Shown here: in pieces, positions 17,205-27,339 of the stretch
Numbering within the stretch: the stretch's first letter is position 1
How the letters are laid out: each line of letters begins with the position of its first letter
Assembly (NCBI RefSeq): GCF_002067275.1
Contig: NZ_MVQX01000059.1
Coordinates: forward strand, 21,183-85,182
Origin: Methanomethylovorans sp. PtaU1.Bin093
GTDB taxonomy: Archaea > Halobacteriota > Methanosarcinia > Methanosarcinales > Methanosarcinaceae
Reading direction: 5' to 3'
DNA: 64,000 nt
Made by a program: the position numbers and the translations under genes
Notes under the pieces: model-generated
What the model was told of the DNA's origin: nothing
What the model saw: the letters and a program-made list of their open reading frames with translations, nothing else
The model's database searches: none

Positions 17205-18515
17205 TCATGACACCTCTGGTTTTGGTACCTTTTCTACCAGCACTTTATCTATCCTATTGCCATCCATATCCACCACTTCATAGCGCAGCCCTTTGAATTC
17301 TATGTGTTCTCCTGTAATTGGTATTCTCTGTAAGACATACATGATGAATCCGGCAATGGTCCTGTAATATCCTTCTTCTTCCTCCGGAAAAGTATCTACG
17401 GATAGAATATCCTTTAGTTTTTCAATGGATGTATCTCCATCTATTAGCCACGAGCCATCTTCTCTTACCACAACAGGTGTTTCCAATGGTTCTCCAATAG
17501 TTCGGACATCTCCCACAATCGCTTCGAGGATATCATGCAGAGTAATGATCCCCTGGATACTTCCGTACTCATCGGTGATCAGAGCAATATGCACTCCAAG
17601 CTCCTTGAACAATTCAAGGAGTTTCAGAACAGAGATGGCCTCGGGTACAAAGAGAGGGTTAGTTACATTAGTTCTTATATCAACTTCACCGGATTCCACT
17701 ATTTTGGCCAGGATATCCTTTACGGATACCATGCCTACAATATTATCCAGGTCCCTTTCGTAAGCAGGAAAATAGGATCGGCCGCTCAGGATCATCTTCT
17801 GCAGGTTCTCATTGACCGTGTCGTTCAGGTCGAGAGCTATAATATCAGTACGATGTGTCATCAGTGATTCAACTCTGAGATCACCTATCTCAAGCACTCC
17901 TTCTATCATGCTCAACTCTGCTTCCTCAAATACTCCGGCTTCAGTGCCCTCTTCAAGCATGATCTTGATCTCTTCCTCTGTTACAGGTGGTCCATTGATC
18001 TTCTGGATCCTCAGTATCCGAAGCACGGCTTCGGTGGACATGCTAAGAATAATGACCAGCGGCTTTGCGACGGTTGAAAGGAAAAGCATGGTCCTTGCAA
18101 CTTTAGAGGCAATAACTTCTGCTTTGTTGAGTGCGATCTGTTTTGGGACCAGCTCTCCAAAGATCAAGGTGAGGTAGGTTATTACCAGTACCACAAAAGT
18201 GATACTCACTGCATTGCTGTATGGTGCAAGAGCTGGAAAATCCCCTAGGTAGACTTCAAGACCTTTTGCTACAGTGGCTCCACCGAAAGCACCGGCAAGG
18301 ATACCCACAAGAGTGATCCCTATCTGAATGGTCGAGAGGAATGGAGTTAATTTGCTAGCTAGCTCAAGTGCAGCTACTGCTCCGGTATCTCCTTCTTCTG
18401 CCAGTTGTTTAAGGCGTGTCCTTTTGGATGAAACAAGAGCAAATTCAGACATAGAAAAGATACCATTGAGTACGATCAAAACAATGATGATGACAATCTC
18501 AAATGTATAAGCCAT
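17205..18515 (-). CDS. CNNM/CorC (hemolysin C) family membrane protein
   Basis: A 436-residue protein with the standard order: DUF21 membrane domain (about 1-190, starting with a long hydrophobic helix, then SEFALVSSKRTRLKQLAEEGD), a CBS pair (about 205-330, MTHRTDIIALD and LITDEYGSIQGIITLHDILEA), and a CorC_HlyC C-terminal domain (DGSWLIDGDTSIEKL to the end). Family members bind ATP/Mg in the CBS module and are implicated in magnesium or sodium efflux. The older name hemolysin is misleading. Length is normal. It is transcribed alone, convergent with the MarR gene. Confidence 0.9.
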   Translation of the reverse strand: MAYTFEIVIIIVLIVLNGIFSMSEFALVSSKRTRLKQLAEEGDTGAVAALELASKLTPFLSTIQIGITLVGILAGAFGGATVAKGLEVYLGDFPALAPYSNAVSITFVVLVITYLTLIFGELVPKQIALNKAEVIASKVARTMLFLSTVAKPLVIILSMSTEAVLRILRIQKINGPPVTEEEIKIMLEEGTEAGVFEEAELSMIEGVLEIGDLRVESLMTHRTDIIALDLNDTVNENLQKMILSGRSYFPAYERDLDNIVGMVSVKDILAKIVESGEVDIRTNVTNPLFVPEAISVLKLLELFKELGVHIALITDEYGSIQGIITLHDILEAIVGDVRTIGEPLETPVVVREDGSWLIDGDTSIEKLKDILSVDTFPEEEEGYYRTIAGFIMYVLQRIPITGEHIEFKGLRYEVVDMDGNRIDKVLVEKVPKPEVS

Positions 18516-18736
18516 TTTACAGGTATATAACAGGGTTATAATTTAAAGTTAATTCATTATTCCCTGGTAAAGGTATTTCTTATTTCTATGCCCGATCATA
18601 AGGCAAGGGCAATTCCTTGATTCCAGGTGGTCGTGATCTTTATTAAAGTTAGTATATCAGCTAAACTTAAATAGTTTAGTATCTATACTATTTTAGGAAC
18701 TTCCTACTTAGTACTATTAGAACTAAAGGAGGACAA

Positions 18737-19234
18737 ATGTCAGAATACTTGCTTGAGCCAATAGGTCCATCCGACCAGAAAGACGTAATAGATCTTTTCA
18801 ATTACTACATAGAGCATAGCTTTGCAGCGTATCCGGAGCACAAAGTACCATATGAGTTCTTTGGCATGTTCCTGGATATGTGTAAAGATCATCCATCGGT
18901 CATGGTCAGGGATAATGAAGGCGTATGTGCGGGTTTTGGAATGCTTCGTCCTCATAATCCCATGCCGGCATTTTCTCATACTGCGGAGGTCACATATTTC
19001 ATAAGGCCAGAGCTGACAGGTAAGGGTCTTGGTTCACAGATGCTGGAATATCTTGTGACAGAAGGGAAAAAGCGTGGAATTTCCAATGTTCTGGCAAGCA
19101 TTTCCTCACTTAACGAAGGTAGTATCCGTTTCCATCAAAAGCATGGTTTCATCGAATGCGGCAGATTCAGGGAAGTCGCCAGGAAGAAAGGTATATTCTT
19201 CGATATTGTCTGGATGCAGAAGGACATTGGATAA
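18737..19234 (+). CDS. GNAT-family N-acetyltransferase
   Basis: A 165-residue acetyltransferase. The acetyl-CoA-binding motif A is TYFIRPELTGKGLGSQMLEYL, read here as the R/Q-x-x-G-x-G/A loop (ELTGKGLGSQ), and motif B is SSLNEGSIRFHQKHGFIECGRF. It resembles the phosphinothricin/methionine-sulfoximine N-acetyltransferase (PAT/MnaT) branch, but the substrate is uncertain. AGGAGG precedes the ATG by 4 to 5 bases. Upstream lies a short inverted repeat (CTAAACT with AGTTTAG near 18660-18680). Confidence 0.88.
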   Translation: MSEYLLEPIGPSDQKDVIDLFNYYIEHSFAAYPEHKVPYEFFGMFLDMCKDHPSVMVRDNEGVCAGFGMLRPHNPMPAFSHTAEVTYFIRPELTGKGLGSQMLEYLVTEGKKRGISNVLASISSLNEGSIRFHQKHGFIECGRFREVARKKGIFFDIVWMQKDIG

Positions 19235-19466
19235 AATGCTCTTCTGATCTTCCTTTTCATGCGGATCAATTGAAGTGATCGATACATTCAGTTACTACAA
19301 ATCTATTTATGCTTATTTTACGAAATACCATTTGGAAATTTCAAAAGGGGAGGAAAGAGTACTGTTCTTTGCTTTTAGGCATTTTTATTTGGCACAGGTA
19401 CTTTAATGGGTTGCATCTTCATATTTGCACAGCTGCCCATTTTTAAAAATATTTTAGGGGAAAGCT

Positions 19467-20093
19467 ATGTTCAAAAACAGAAAAGATGCCGGGAAAAAGC
19501 TTGCAGTGGCAATAAAGAAATACAAGGACAATAATGTTCTGGTTCTGGCCATTCCAAGGGGTGGAGTAGAGGTAGGGTACCAGGTAGCTGAGTATTTGAA
19601 TGCAGATTTTTCAATATTGATCTCAAGAAAACTGCCTTTTCCTGACGATCCTGAAGCAGGTTTTGGCGCCATAGCAGAGGATGGAAGCACTTTCATTTTC
19701 AATGATGCAGCTTTGTGGCTTTCCGGGGAACAGATCGATCATATAAAGCAGGAACAGATCAATGAAATAAAGAGAAGGATCGCTGTGTTAAGAAAAGGGG
19801 AAGACTTACCTCAAATGGCCGGAAGGACTGTCATACTGGTCGACGATGGCCTTGCAATGGGTTCTACCATGAGGGCTGCAATAATGCTTTGCAGAAATAG
19901 GAATGCAGGAAAGATAGTTGTTGCAGTCCCGGTTGCCGGAAGGAGGGTTGCTGACGAGATGGTACGGATGGCAGATGAGCTCGTAGTCCTGGAAACGCCT
20001 CGGAATTTCATGGCTGTTGCACAGGTCTATGAACACTGGTATGATGTTTCTGATGTTGAAGTACTGGATATTATGCAAAGGAGTAAAAAGTAA
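19467..20093 (+). CDS. Phosphoribosyltransferase-domain protein
   Basis: A 208-residue protein of the PRT family. The PRPP-binding loop is VILVDDGLAMGSTMRAA (two acidic residues followed by G-A/S-T), and the N-terminal LAIPRGGVEVGYQVAEYL is the substrate-side segment seen in COG1926-type predicted phosphoribosyltransferases. These are often stand-alone and their acceptor base is unknown. The length is at the short end of the family. A purely regulatory PRPP-binding role cannot be excluded. The start ATG follows AGGGGAAAG. Confidence 0.85.
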   Translation: MFKNRKDAGKKLAVAIKKYKDNNVLVLAIPRGGVEVGYQVAEYLNADFSILISRKLPFPDDPEAGFGAIAEDGSTFIFNDAALWLSGEQIDHIKQEQINEIKRRIAVLRKGEDLPQMAGRTVILVDDGLAMGSTMRAAIMLCRNRNAGKIVVAVPVAGRRVADEMVRMADELVVLETPRNFMAVAQVYEHWYDVSDVEVLDIMQRSKK

Positions 20094-20139
20094 CTGTATG
20101 CTACAATGCTACAGTTCCAATGCTGCACAGAGCGGCCCT

Positions 20140-21471
20140 TCAGCTGAACTCTTGTTCCTGTCTGCTTTTTTCAATTTTCATGAGCCTGAGGGAAAGGAGA
20201 ACAACGATGTAGATGATAGCAGCTGCAACCAGAAATGACATTGCTTTGAGTTGGGTGTACAGCACTCCTCCTGCAAGAAGTCCGATTATGCTTGCCAAAC
20301 TACTGGCGCTCATAGCAAATCCCTGCACAGAGCCTTGGTAGGTCTTTCCTGCCAACTTGGAGAGCATGGACAGGACACAGGGCCACATTATCCCGTTACC
20401 GAGTGCGAAAAAGACAGCCGCCAGATATAAAAGGAATATATTTCCGGGAACTATCAGGATGAACTGTAGTCCAAGGACGAACCCTCCGGCTACTATCAGC
20501 ACTGATTCGGCATAGTGGGTGGTGAGTTTCCCAAGAACTGGTCCCTGAACGAATGCCATCATAGCACTGAGCACAGAAAAATAAATGCCTAACTCAGCAG
20601 GGCTCCATTCCAGAGCAGTGGCAGCAAAGACGGGAAAGGCTGTATAATATATGTTGAAACCCAGAAAGATGAGGAAATAAAGGACCATCATAAACGGGAT
20701 ATATTCGAGCTTGAAAACTTCACTGAATGTTATTTTTTTCCCTCCTTCTGCCTGATAACATTCCTTGTGCTCCTGTCCTAGTAGCTTGCTGATGCTTTTA
20801 GTCTTCGGATACTCTTCAATGGCGCAGTTATGTGATTCAGGAAGGAACAAGATGATTATTAATGTGCCAGCAACTGATATCAACAGAGCTGCAGAAACCG
20901 GGATAAGTTCTCCGTAGATAGTTGCTCCCAGAACCCCTGCAAGAGCAGGGCCGCAAACGTATCCAAGGTTAGAGGCCACCGACATCCTGCCATAGTTCTT
21001 GTTTCTCTCCTCTTCGCTAGTCAGGTCTGCAAGATATGCGTTCGCAACTGATACGTTTCCTCCTGTAATACCATCAAGTGCCCTGGCAAAGAAAAGTGCC
21101 AGTAAAGGAAGTGTGATGGTGAAGGCTCCGAGAATATCAGATTCCACTTTTTTAAAAGTGATCACTGGAAGGAATAGGGCAATTAGGAAAATGATCCACG
21201 CAATGAGGGTGCCGATCTGGCTTAAAAGCAGTATCTTCCTTCTCCCGTAAAGATCAGACCATCTTCCCAGGATGGGAGCTCCTATCAGTTGAAATGCGGG
21301 GTAGGTGGAGCCTAGCAGGCCATAGATCAGTGCATTTCCCCCGTAATCTGTAACCAGGAATACAAGAAAAGTTAGGATGATCCCGAACCCCAAGGTCCCG
21401 ATGAATGTAACAGTATACAACGGAAAAAGCTCCTTCCCATCTTTCCGGGGATTTTCAGAAGCTAGTGTCAT
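20140..21471 (-). CDS. Major facilitator superfamily transporter (TetA-like)
   Basis: A 443-residue twelve-helix MFS protein. The loop 2-3 signature is GRWSDLYGRRKILLLSQIG, the form seen in drug:H+ antiporters of the DHA1/TetA group. The central cytoplasmic loop (about 220-265) is charged and contains HKECYQAEGGKK. Export of a small hydrophobic compound is the likely role, but the substrate is unknown. It is convergent with the phosphoribosyltransferase gene and divergent from the CobW-like gene. Confidence 0.88.
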   Translation of the reverse strand: MTLASENPRKDGKELFPLYTVTFIGTLGFGIILTFLVFLVTDYGGNALIYGLLGSTYPAFQLIGAPILGRWSDLYGRRKILLLSQIGTLIAWIIFLIALFLPVITFKKVESDILGAFTITLPLLALFFARALDGITGGNVSVANAYLADLTSEEERNKNYGRMSVASNLGYVCGPALAGVLGATIYGELIPVSAALLISVAGTLIIILFLPESHNCAIEEYPKTKSISKLLGQEHKECYQAEGGKKITFSEVFKLEYIPFMMVLYFLIFLGFNIYYTAFPVFAATALEWSPAELGIYFSVLSAMMAFVQGPVLGKLTTHYAESVLIVAGGFVLGLQFILIVPGNIFLLYLAAVFFALGNGIMWPCVLSMLSKLAGKTYQGSVQGFAMSASSLASIIGLLAGGVLYTQLKAMSFLVAAAIIYIVVLLSLRLMKIEKSRQEQEFS

Positions 21472-21600
21472 CCATAGAACAATATGTCCATCATAGTTTT
21501 AAAAATGATCCCCAAGGGCAAACCGACATCAAGTCCACAGCAAGAAATTAATAACCAGGGAACAGATAGGAAACGTATCTTCTATATAGGGGGTTGAATT

Positions 21601-22197
21601 GTGAACGTGATAATTGTTGGAGGACCTGCTGGCAGCGGCAAGACAACAACTATCCTGAAGCTGTCAAAGAGATTCAGCGACGCCGGACAAAGGATCGGTG
21701 TCATTGTACAGGAAACAGGCGATGTGGATTATGATGAAGGTACCCTGCATGAAATGGGAATTAAAAAGAAAGACATCGAAAGTGTGTGTATTCCATGTTC
21801 CCTTGATGCGGACATCATCAACAACATACAGGCTTTGCAAGAAGAGTTCAGGCCGGACCTGGTGTTCATCGAGGCAGAGGAAACCGTGCTTCCTGTCAGG
21901 ATAAAGGCCGATCTGCAGCGAATGCCACTGGAAAACTTGCAAATAGCTCCTATGATCACTATGGTCGATGCTAAAGAGTTCCCCTTGGAGATCCCATTGT
22001 TGTTAAGATATGCAAGGATACAGGTCGAAGAGACCGATATCATCTGTCTGAACAAAGCGGATATGGCAGATAACGAGCGTACTTCGCGACTAAAGACCAT
22101 GTTCAAGTATCTGAATTCAAAGGCTACTATACTTGAAATGAATGCAAAGGAAGGCACAGGGATCTCTGAATTGATCGATTCTCTTGGATCAAACTAA
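21601..22197 (+). CDS. CobW/HypB-like P-loop GTPase
   Basis: A 198-residue G3E-type GTPase starting at GTG. The P-loop is GGPAGSGKTTT (residues 7-17), a switch segment follows (GDVDYDEGTL), and the guanine-specificity motif is LNKADM. CIPCSLD resembles the CxxC metal site of CobW/UreG/HypB relatives, which load metals into enzymes. The C-terminal half of CobW proteins is absent, so it is closer to a minimal HypB/UreG-like chaperone. It lies 21 bases upstream of cutA on the same strand, which suggests a metal-related operon. Confidence 0.82.
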   Translation: MNVIIVGGPAGSGKTTTILKLSKRFSDAGQRIGVIVQETGDVDYDEGTLHEMGIKKKDIESVCIPCSLDADIINNIQALQEEFRPDLVFIEAEETVLPVRIKADLQRMPLENLQIAPMITMVDAKEFPLEIPLLLRYARIQVEETDIICLNKADMADNERTSRLKTMFKYLNSKATILEMNAKEGTGISELIDSLGSN

Positions 22198-22218
22198 TAC
22201 CTGAAGATGTGATCTAAC

Positions 22219-22530
22219 ATGATAATTATCGTACATACTACTACAGCGAACATGGATGAAGCTAAAAGTATCGCTAATGTCCTCGTTAAAAAAGGGTTTG
22301 CTGCATGTGTCAACATGCATCCTATAACTTCTGTCTATAAATGGAAAGGGAATGTTGAAGAAGAAGGAGAGGTAGAGCTCTCCATCAAGACAACTTCTGA
22401 AATGCTGGAAAAAGTAAAAAATACTGTCAACTCTATGCACAGTTATGAACTTCCTGCCCTCATATGGTGGCCTGTGGATGGAGAAGATAAGTATGCCCAG
22501 TGGATCATCGAGTGTGTGAGAAAAAAATGA
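22219..22530 (+). CDS. cutA: CutA divalent-cation tolerance protein
   Basis: A 103-residue trimeric ferredoxin-like protein. The family features are visible: VHTTTANMDEAKSIANVLV, KKGFAACVNMHPITSVYKW, the W/E strand VEEEGEVELSIKTT, and the C-terminal HSYELPALIWWPV. CutA is linked to copper tolerance in E. coli and is of uncertain function elsewhere. Length is complete. It probably shares a transcript with the upstream G3E-type GTPase and converges on the mechanosensitive channel gene. Confidence 0.95.
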   Translation: MIIIVHTTTANMDEAKSIANVLVKKGFAACVNMHPITSVYKWKGNVEEEGEVELSIKTTSEMLEKVKNTVNSMHSYELPALIWWPVDGEDKYAQWIIECVRKK

Positions 22531-22552
22531 AAAGGAGAAAATATTTCCATGT

Positions 22553-23653
22553 TTATTTTGGAATACTTTCTTCCTGGTTCTTTATGTAAAGGGTGCGTGT
22601 CGGGAAAGGTATTTCGATACCCTCCTTCTCGAACTCTTCTGCTATCCGGCTGTTGATCATATCTATTAGTCTTATCCTGTCAGAAGGGCTTTTGATCCAC
22701 ATGTACAGTCCAAAATCGAGGCTCGAATCCCCATACTCGTTAAACCTAACTGAAGGCTCCGGATATTTGAGTACGAGGTCGTTACTCTTTATTATATCGT
22801 AAAAAACACTTCTTACCTTCTCCACATCAGAACCATATGCAACGCCCATGGTCATCTTCACCAACATGTTCGATTGCGGTGAAGTGTAGTTGATGATCTT
22901 GCTATTGGCTATTATTTTGTTGGGTATGATTATCATGTTATTGTACAGGTTCATTATCCTTGTACTCCTTATCCCAACTTCATGTACAATACCTACCTCT
23001 CCACTATCCAGTTCGATCCTGTCTCCTCTTTTGAAAGGCTGATCAAAGTATATGGAGATACCACCAAAAAGCTGTGCAATGGAATCCTGTGCTGCAAACG
23101 CCACAGCAATGCCTGCTATTCCAGCTGATGCGAACAGAGGAGTAACATTGATGTTCCAGATCAAATTAAGTACTGCTAAGGCCCCGATGAATATAAGCGC
23201 GATATTTGCAATCCCTTTTAAAAGGGGAAGCAACTCATCATCTATCTGAGTTTCTGTTTTATGTGTCAGGTGTGGAAATACCTTCTCAAACAGGATCTTA
23301 TTTATCTTAATTAAAGTGATTACCCAGATCACACACAATAAGGTAAGGCCTATGTCATCAAGTATTACAATGTAGGTAGTTGTAAGGTCAGTATAATGCA
23401 AAGATAAGAACATGCCAATGATAATAACGGTCAAATACAGTGGTTTCCTTAATACGCCTACAATGAGATCATCAAATTCCAATTTTGTTCTGGATGCGTA
23501 AAATAGGAACACTCTCTTAAAGAGGAAATCAACTATTGTAGCAATTACAATCGATAAGAATAGTATCAATAGGGAGATCGCAAGACGCGACTCAAACGAT
23601 CCTGCCGGGGTTCCCAGTAAATCGTTCAGATAAAGAGAGGCCGTATCGTTCAT
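22553..23653 (-). CDS. MscS-family mechanosensitive ion channel
   Basis: A 366-residue membrane protein with four to five helices. The pore helix and lining (GIAGIAVAFAAQDSIAQLFGGISIYF) carry the Gly/Ala pattern of MscS TM3, followed by the beta domain (PFKRGDRIELDSGEVGIVHEVGIRSTRI) and a C-terminal alpha/beta portion ending near EGIEIPFPTRTLYI. It releases osmolytes on hypo-osmotic shock. It follows the topoisomerase VI A gene by 35 bases on the same strand, so read-through from that operon is possible. Confidence 0.92.
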   Translation of the reverse strand: MNDTASLYLNDLLGTPAGSFESRLAISLLILFLSIVIATIVDFLFKRVFLFYASRTKLEFDDLIVGVLRKPLYLTVIIIGMFLSLHYTDLTTTYIVILDDIGLTLLCVIWVITLIKINKILFEKVFPHLTHKTETQIDDELLPLLKGIANIALIFIGALAVLNLIWNINVTPLFASAGIAGIAVAFAAQDSIAQLFGGISIYFDQPFKRGDRIELDSGEVGIVHEVGIRSTRIMNLYNNMIIIPNKIIANSKIINYTSPQSNMLVKMTMGVAYGSDVEKVRSVFYDIIKSNDLVLKYPEPSVRFNEYGDSSLDFGLYMWIKSPSDRIRLIDMINSRIAEEFEKEGIEIPFPTRTLYIKNQEESIPK

Positions 23654-23688
23654 TATAGCATGTTCCTATACTTGGTTCTATATTCTAT

Positions 23689-24798
23689 TTAAATGACTTT
23701 AAGATCCGTTAGTCTCTCAGGCAGATATCTGTCGGTCACGAAATCCAGGCCCTTGCCGGCAAATGCCTGCTGTTCGGCCTTTTTGTTGATCTCAAGCTGC
23801 AGGTTGATCTGCTCTCTCCAGTAGTCTGTAGCAAAACGCGGGTCGCTTAGTTCACTTCTAAGGGCACTTACGTCTTTTTCTGTCAGTTTATCGGTGGATA
23901 GTTCATATTCCACAATGTCTGAGGGCTGAACTCCTACGAACATTGCTCCTGGTGTTGCCATGTGTTCTGAAAGATGCGCACTTTTAATGGCCCCATATGC
24001 CACGGACGCGAAAATGCGGTATGACCAGGGATCACCATCAGTGAACACCACTACAGGCAGGGACAATTCTTCGTTCATACGTTTTATGATGCGTCTGGTG
24101 GACCTTGCAGGCTGGCCTTTGAGATGCACAAGTATCGCGTTGTATTTTTCATCGAACCCGTTCTCAATAAGCCTGGCGTACATACCACCAGTCTCGATGG
24201 CTATTATGAAATCAGCATCATGGTCAAGGAACTCTATGTTCTCCACATTGAACGGTATCTGATAACCACTTTCTCCGATGTCTTCCTGGCAATGGATCGT
24301 TCTGTCTCCTCTCTTTGTCTCTTCCCGTATCCTTATAGGGCCGAACATCGTAGCCCCATCCTCTTCGGGCCGCATGTGGAAATATTCCCTCTGCAATCCG
24401 GTAATTATCTCCAGGTCCTCTATGAGCCGGTCACTTTCGGGCTGTTCCCGGAACTTGGCGATATCCCAGTTCTCGGAGATATAATACAATTCTCTTAATG
24501 TGGAACCACGGTTCTGAGCAATGTGGTTCTTTACCAGGAAATCTACGGTATGCACTGCCTTGAGAAGCTGGAAAGCTCCCTTTACGGTCTTTGCACTGCG
24601 TTCGCTTTCCCGGTCGCCATATACCCAGACCTCTGAGTCATCATTGTACTCGATATTGTTCTTGGTCCTGGTTGGCAGGCTCACAGACGGCACTTCTCCA
24701 TCCAGGAACTGCTTATAAATTGTATCTGTCAGTCCATAAAGGCGGCTGCTAGCAAGTTCATCGTGTTCTTTTTTCTGTTGTGATATTTCCCTGGCCAT
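23689..24798 (-). CDS. top6A: DNA topoisomerase VI subunit A
   Basis: A 369-residue type IIB topoisomerase cleavage subunit, related to Spo11. The winged-helix region contains [13 protein letters not shown]; the catalytic tyrosine by family alignment is Tyr106, the second of the pair. The Toprim domain has [12 protein letters not shown] (acidic Glu) and [14 protein letters not shown] (DxD). Length matches the family. Its ATG begins immediately after the TGA of the B subunit, so the two are translationally coupled. The A2B2 complex relaxes and decatenates DNA and is essential in archaea. Confidence 0.96.
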   Translation of the reverse strand: MAREISQQKKEHDELASSRLYGLTDTIYKQFLDGEVPSVSLPTRTKNNIEYNDDSEVWVYGDRESERSAKTVKGAFQLLKAVHTVDFLVKNHIAQNRGSTLRELYYISENWDIAKFREQPESDRLIEDLEIITGLQREYFHMRPEEDGATMFGPIRIREETKRGDRTIHCQEDIGESGYQIPFNVENIEFLDHDADFIIAIETGGMYARLIENGFDEKYNAILVHLKGQPARSTRRIIKRMNEELSLPVVVFTDGDPWSYRIFASVAYGAIKSAHLSEHMATPGAMFVGVQPSDIVEYELSTDKLTEKDVSALRSELSDPRFATDYWREQINLQLEINKKAEQQAFAGKGLDFVTDRYLPERLTDLKVI

Positions 24799-26667
24799 TC
24801 AAACCAGCCCCTTGATAGCTTTTGCACCCGTTACGAGCTCTTCGTCAAGTCCTTCCACGATCACTTCAGGGAACTTCATAGCTTCTACATCGGATAGTGT
24901 ATCCACTACATAGCTTATGGCCTTTGAGGAGCCAGTGGAAACTGATATCTTCCATACGTAATCAAAATCATTGCCCATGGATATTACCTTGGGTTCAGGT
25001 GTCGTTTCTCTTATTTTGAAGGGAACCATTTCGTGGACAGTACACTCTACGGTCTTACCTGAGAAATTCTTGAGCATTATGGAGACCCTTGCGCTATCAT
25101 CGGCGTTGCGGCTTATCTTTCTGCTCACAAGCAAGTTACCCATGATCCTCGCAACAACAGGATTTATGTCCGGCACATCTCTGTCCAGTGTTTCCGCAAG
25201 CTTCTTTGCCATTTTGGGAAGCACTTTGGTAATTATTATCTCTTTCTCTCTGCGCTTTTTCAGATTTTCCTGCCGGTTCATATACATGTTAAGCTTACGG
25301 CCGACTTCCTTTATCGCCAGCTCGATCTCAGCTTTTATTTCAGGAATATCGGCTATAGCATCCTTTGACTCAGAGGTGAACGGTACATTTGTTGATGCGA
25401 CATGGACCAGTATAGCGACAGGTCCGGTGGGCAGTCCTCCTCCTGGCTGATTAAGGCCGTACTGTTTCCATTTAATGGATTCTATGGCATGCGTGGTGAC
25501 GCATCCGCCTTGCTGGTATAACAAGGGCACCCTGTTGGCAAAGCGCAGGATGTCCACACGGTCTTCTTTCTGCAGATCGCCTCCGTAGGCCATTCCTACT
25601 TCCACAAGGAAAGGATTTCCGGAATAGACCGATGGTGTCCGGCTGGTAGTTGCAATAAAGTCCACATTGAACTCCTTTTCCAGGCCTTTGTAGATCAGGT
25701 TATCGCCTATAGGGGAAAGACAGTCGGTGGGAGGGGCCATGATCTTCACCTTGCCGAAGGCTTCAAGCAGTTTCTTTGCCTGGTTCCTGTTGATCTCATG
25801 GGGGTCCATTTCTCCGTCAAGACCAGAAGCCTTGCAGATCTCTTCTGCTGTAAGGTGGCCTATCTTTGAAAAGGAATATCGCAGGAAAGGTGTCAGTTTT
25901 TGTCTTTCAGTATATCTGAGCATCTTCATGAGCGTTCCCAGTTCTATTCCATGTGGGTGAGGAAGGATTTCCTTTGCAGCTTCCGGTATCTTGTCTGTTG
26001 CCCTTTCGAACAGGATCTCATTTTTATCCGGTTCTATTAGCTTTATACGTGCGTGAGGATTTACAATGGCCGTTGACCTCAGATACTCGGTCACGGACTG
26101 TCTTCTCCCTTTAACATAAGAGGCTTCCATCTCCAGCTCGATGCGTGTTCCATGATGCCGGTCCCAGTCAAGTACTTCTTCCTTCAGGATCTCCGGTTCA
26201 TTGGTACTTGTGTTGATCATTAGCTCATAGTAGTGCGCAGGTTTTCCCTGTCCGATCTTTGAGATGATTCTTGTGGGGTGCCCTGAGGTCAATTGAGAGT
26301 AGAGCACAGATGCGGATATGCCTATACCCTGCTGTCCTCTGCTTTGTTTCAGAGCATGGAACCTCGATCCATAAAGCAGCTTTGCAAAAACCTTAGGTAT
26401 TTGCTCCTTTACTATTCCAGGTCCGTTGTCCTCAACAATGATCACTAAGCTGTCTTTGTCCGACCTTTCCACTTGTACGAGGATGTCTGGAAGGATCTCA
26501 GCCTCCTCACAGGCGTCCAGGGAGTTATCCACAGCTTCTTTTATAGTGGTGATAAGGCTACGGGGAGCTGAGTCAAATCCAAGTATCTGCCTGTTCTTCT
26601 CGAAGAATTCGGCTACACTTATTGATTTCTGATTTTTTGCAAGTTCTTCTGCAATTGGGATTTCCAT
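24799..26667 (-). CDS. top6B: DNA topoisomerase VI subunit B
   Basis: A 622-residue ATPase subunit. The GHKL ATP-binding motifs are [13 protein letters not shown] (N-box Asn), IVEDNGPGI (G1) and [17 protein letters not shown] (G2). An H2TH-like insertion and the transducer domain follow, with the ATP-sensing lysine in the [13 protein letters not shown] region. A beta-sandwich C-terminal domain ends the protein. ATP binding dimerises the B subunits and drives strand passage by subunit A. The stop TGA abuts the ATG of top6A. The gene starts 82 bases after the stop of the RAM-domain gene. Confidence 0.96.
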   Translation of the reverse strand: MEIPIAEELAKNQKSISVAEFFEKNRQILGFDSAPRSLITTIKEAVDNSLDACEEAEILPDILVQVERSDKDSLVIIVEDNGPGIVKEQIPKVFAKLLYGSRFHALKQSRGQQGIGISASVLYSQLTSGHPTRIISKIGQGKPAHYYELMINTSTNEPEILKEEVLDWDRHHGTRIELEMEASYVKGRRQSVTEYLRSTAIVNPHARIKLIEPDKNEILFERATDKIPEAAKEILPHPHGIELGTLMKMLRYTERQKLTPFLRYSFSKIGHLTAEEICKASGLDGEMDPHEINRNQAKKLLEAFGKVKIMAPPTDCLSPIGDNLIYKGLEKEFNVDFIATTSRTPSVYSGNPFLVEVGMAYGGDLQKEDRVDILRFANRVPLLYQQGGCVTTHAIESIKWKQYGLNQPGGGLPTGPVAILVHVASTNVPFTSESKDAIADIPEIKAEIELAIKEVGRKLNMYMNRQENLKKRREKEIIITKVLPKMAKKLAETLDRDVPDINPVVARIMGNLLVSRKISRNADDSARVSIMLKNFSGKTVECTVHEMVPFKIRETTPEPKVISMGNDFDYVWKISVSTGSSKAISYVVDTLSDVEAMKFPEVIVEGLDEELVTGAKAIKGLV

Positions 26668-26749
26668 GTACTATCATCCTTAGTTAAGCATGTCAGCTAA
26701 AGCCGCTTCTTATATAAAAAGCACGCTATATAAATATGCTGCGCCTTAA

Positions 26750-26983
26750 TTATTTTAGCTCGGCACCAACTATGGTCTGTGTAGCCGTAACAAACTCGTT
26801 CTCTCTGATGTCATCGACTATATTGTTCAATCTGCTGAGGTCTTCGACATCCACAATTACGACAAAGTCGTATTCTCCGAAAACATGATAAATGTCCTTG
26901 ATACCTTCAATATTTTGCAATTCTGTATAAGCTGCCCTCTCTTTTCCAGGCAGCACATTTACCATTGTGACTCCGATCACCAT
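26750..26983 (-). CDS. Stand-alone RAM (Lrp/AsnC ligand-binding) domain protein
   Basis: A 77-residue protein consisting only of the alpha/beta ligand-binding domain of Lrp/AsnC regulators, without a DNA-binding HTH. The pattern VIGVTMVNVLPGKE, IKDIYHVFGEYDFVVIVDVED and FVTATQTIVGAEL fits the family. Such single-domain proteins form rings, bind amino acids and can modulate full-length Lrp proteins. It lies just upstream of top6B on the same strand; a functional link to topoisomerase VI is not established. Confidence 0.88.
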   Translation of the reverse strand: MVIGVTMVNVLPGKERAAYTELQNIEGIKDIYHVFGEYDFVVIVDVEDLSRLNNIVDDIRENEFVTATQTIVGAELK

Positions 26984-27110
26984 TCTTTCACCACACTTTA
27001 GACGGATGCAATCTATTTATTATTTTATGCTTTTCTCATTTATCTCCGTCTGTTTTTCTAATATCTATATAAAAAGTTTTGTCTGCAATCTGTTAAATTA
27101 TATAGTAAAA

Positions 27111-27120
27111 TTTATATACA
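27111..27120 (+). promoter_or_regulatory. TATA box of candidate small RNA 1
   Basis: TTTATATACA is centred about 26 bases before the GATGAGCGGG at 27141-27150, the normal archaeal distance to a transcription start. Confidence 0.5.
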
Positions 27121-27141
27121 ATTATCTCCCATTGTATAACG

Positions 27142-27218
27142 ATGAGCGGGTACAGATTCTTTTATAACAACCCCCACTCCCCAGCCCGCTCATTCTCCAC
27201 TCCATGTCTTAATTTTTA
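27142..27218 (+). ncRNA. Candidate small RNA 1 with C-rich loop
   Basis: A perfect 9-bp stem (ATGAGCGGG at 27142-27150 with CCCGCTCAT at 27185-27193) closes a 34-nt loop that contains AACCCCCACTCCCCA (27169-27183). A tail CATTCTCCACTCC follows, then AATTTTTATA as a likely archaeal T-run end. The loop and tail carry CUCC elements able to pair with Shine-Dalgarno sequences (GGAG). A second unit with the same stem and the same 15-nt loop block lies 197-199 bases downstream. It has no coding potential. Antisense regulation of translation is the inferred role; expression is unproven. Confidence 0.5.
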
Positions 27219-27310
27219 TAGGCGCCTGTATCCACCATCTCTTAGTATCATTGTTGTTGTGGTCAATTTTTGCCTGATTTTACATCATAATGATGAGCAT
27301 AATAATAAAG

Positions 27311-27320
27311 TATATATATC
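27311..27320 (+). promoter_or_regulatory. TATA box of candidate small RNA 2
   Basis: TATATATATC is centred about 25 bases before the GAGCGGG at 27341, matching the spacing of the first copy although the sequence between the two elements differs. Confidence 0.5.
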
Positions 27321-27339
27321 ATTAATACCTACCTTTTAT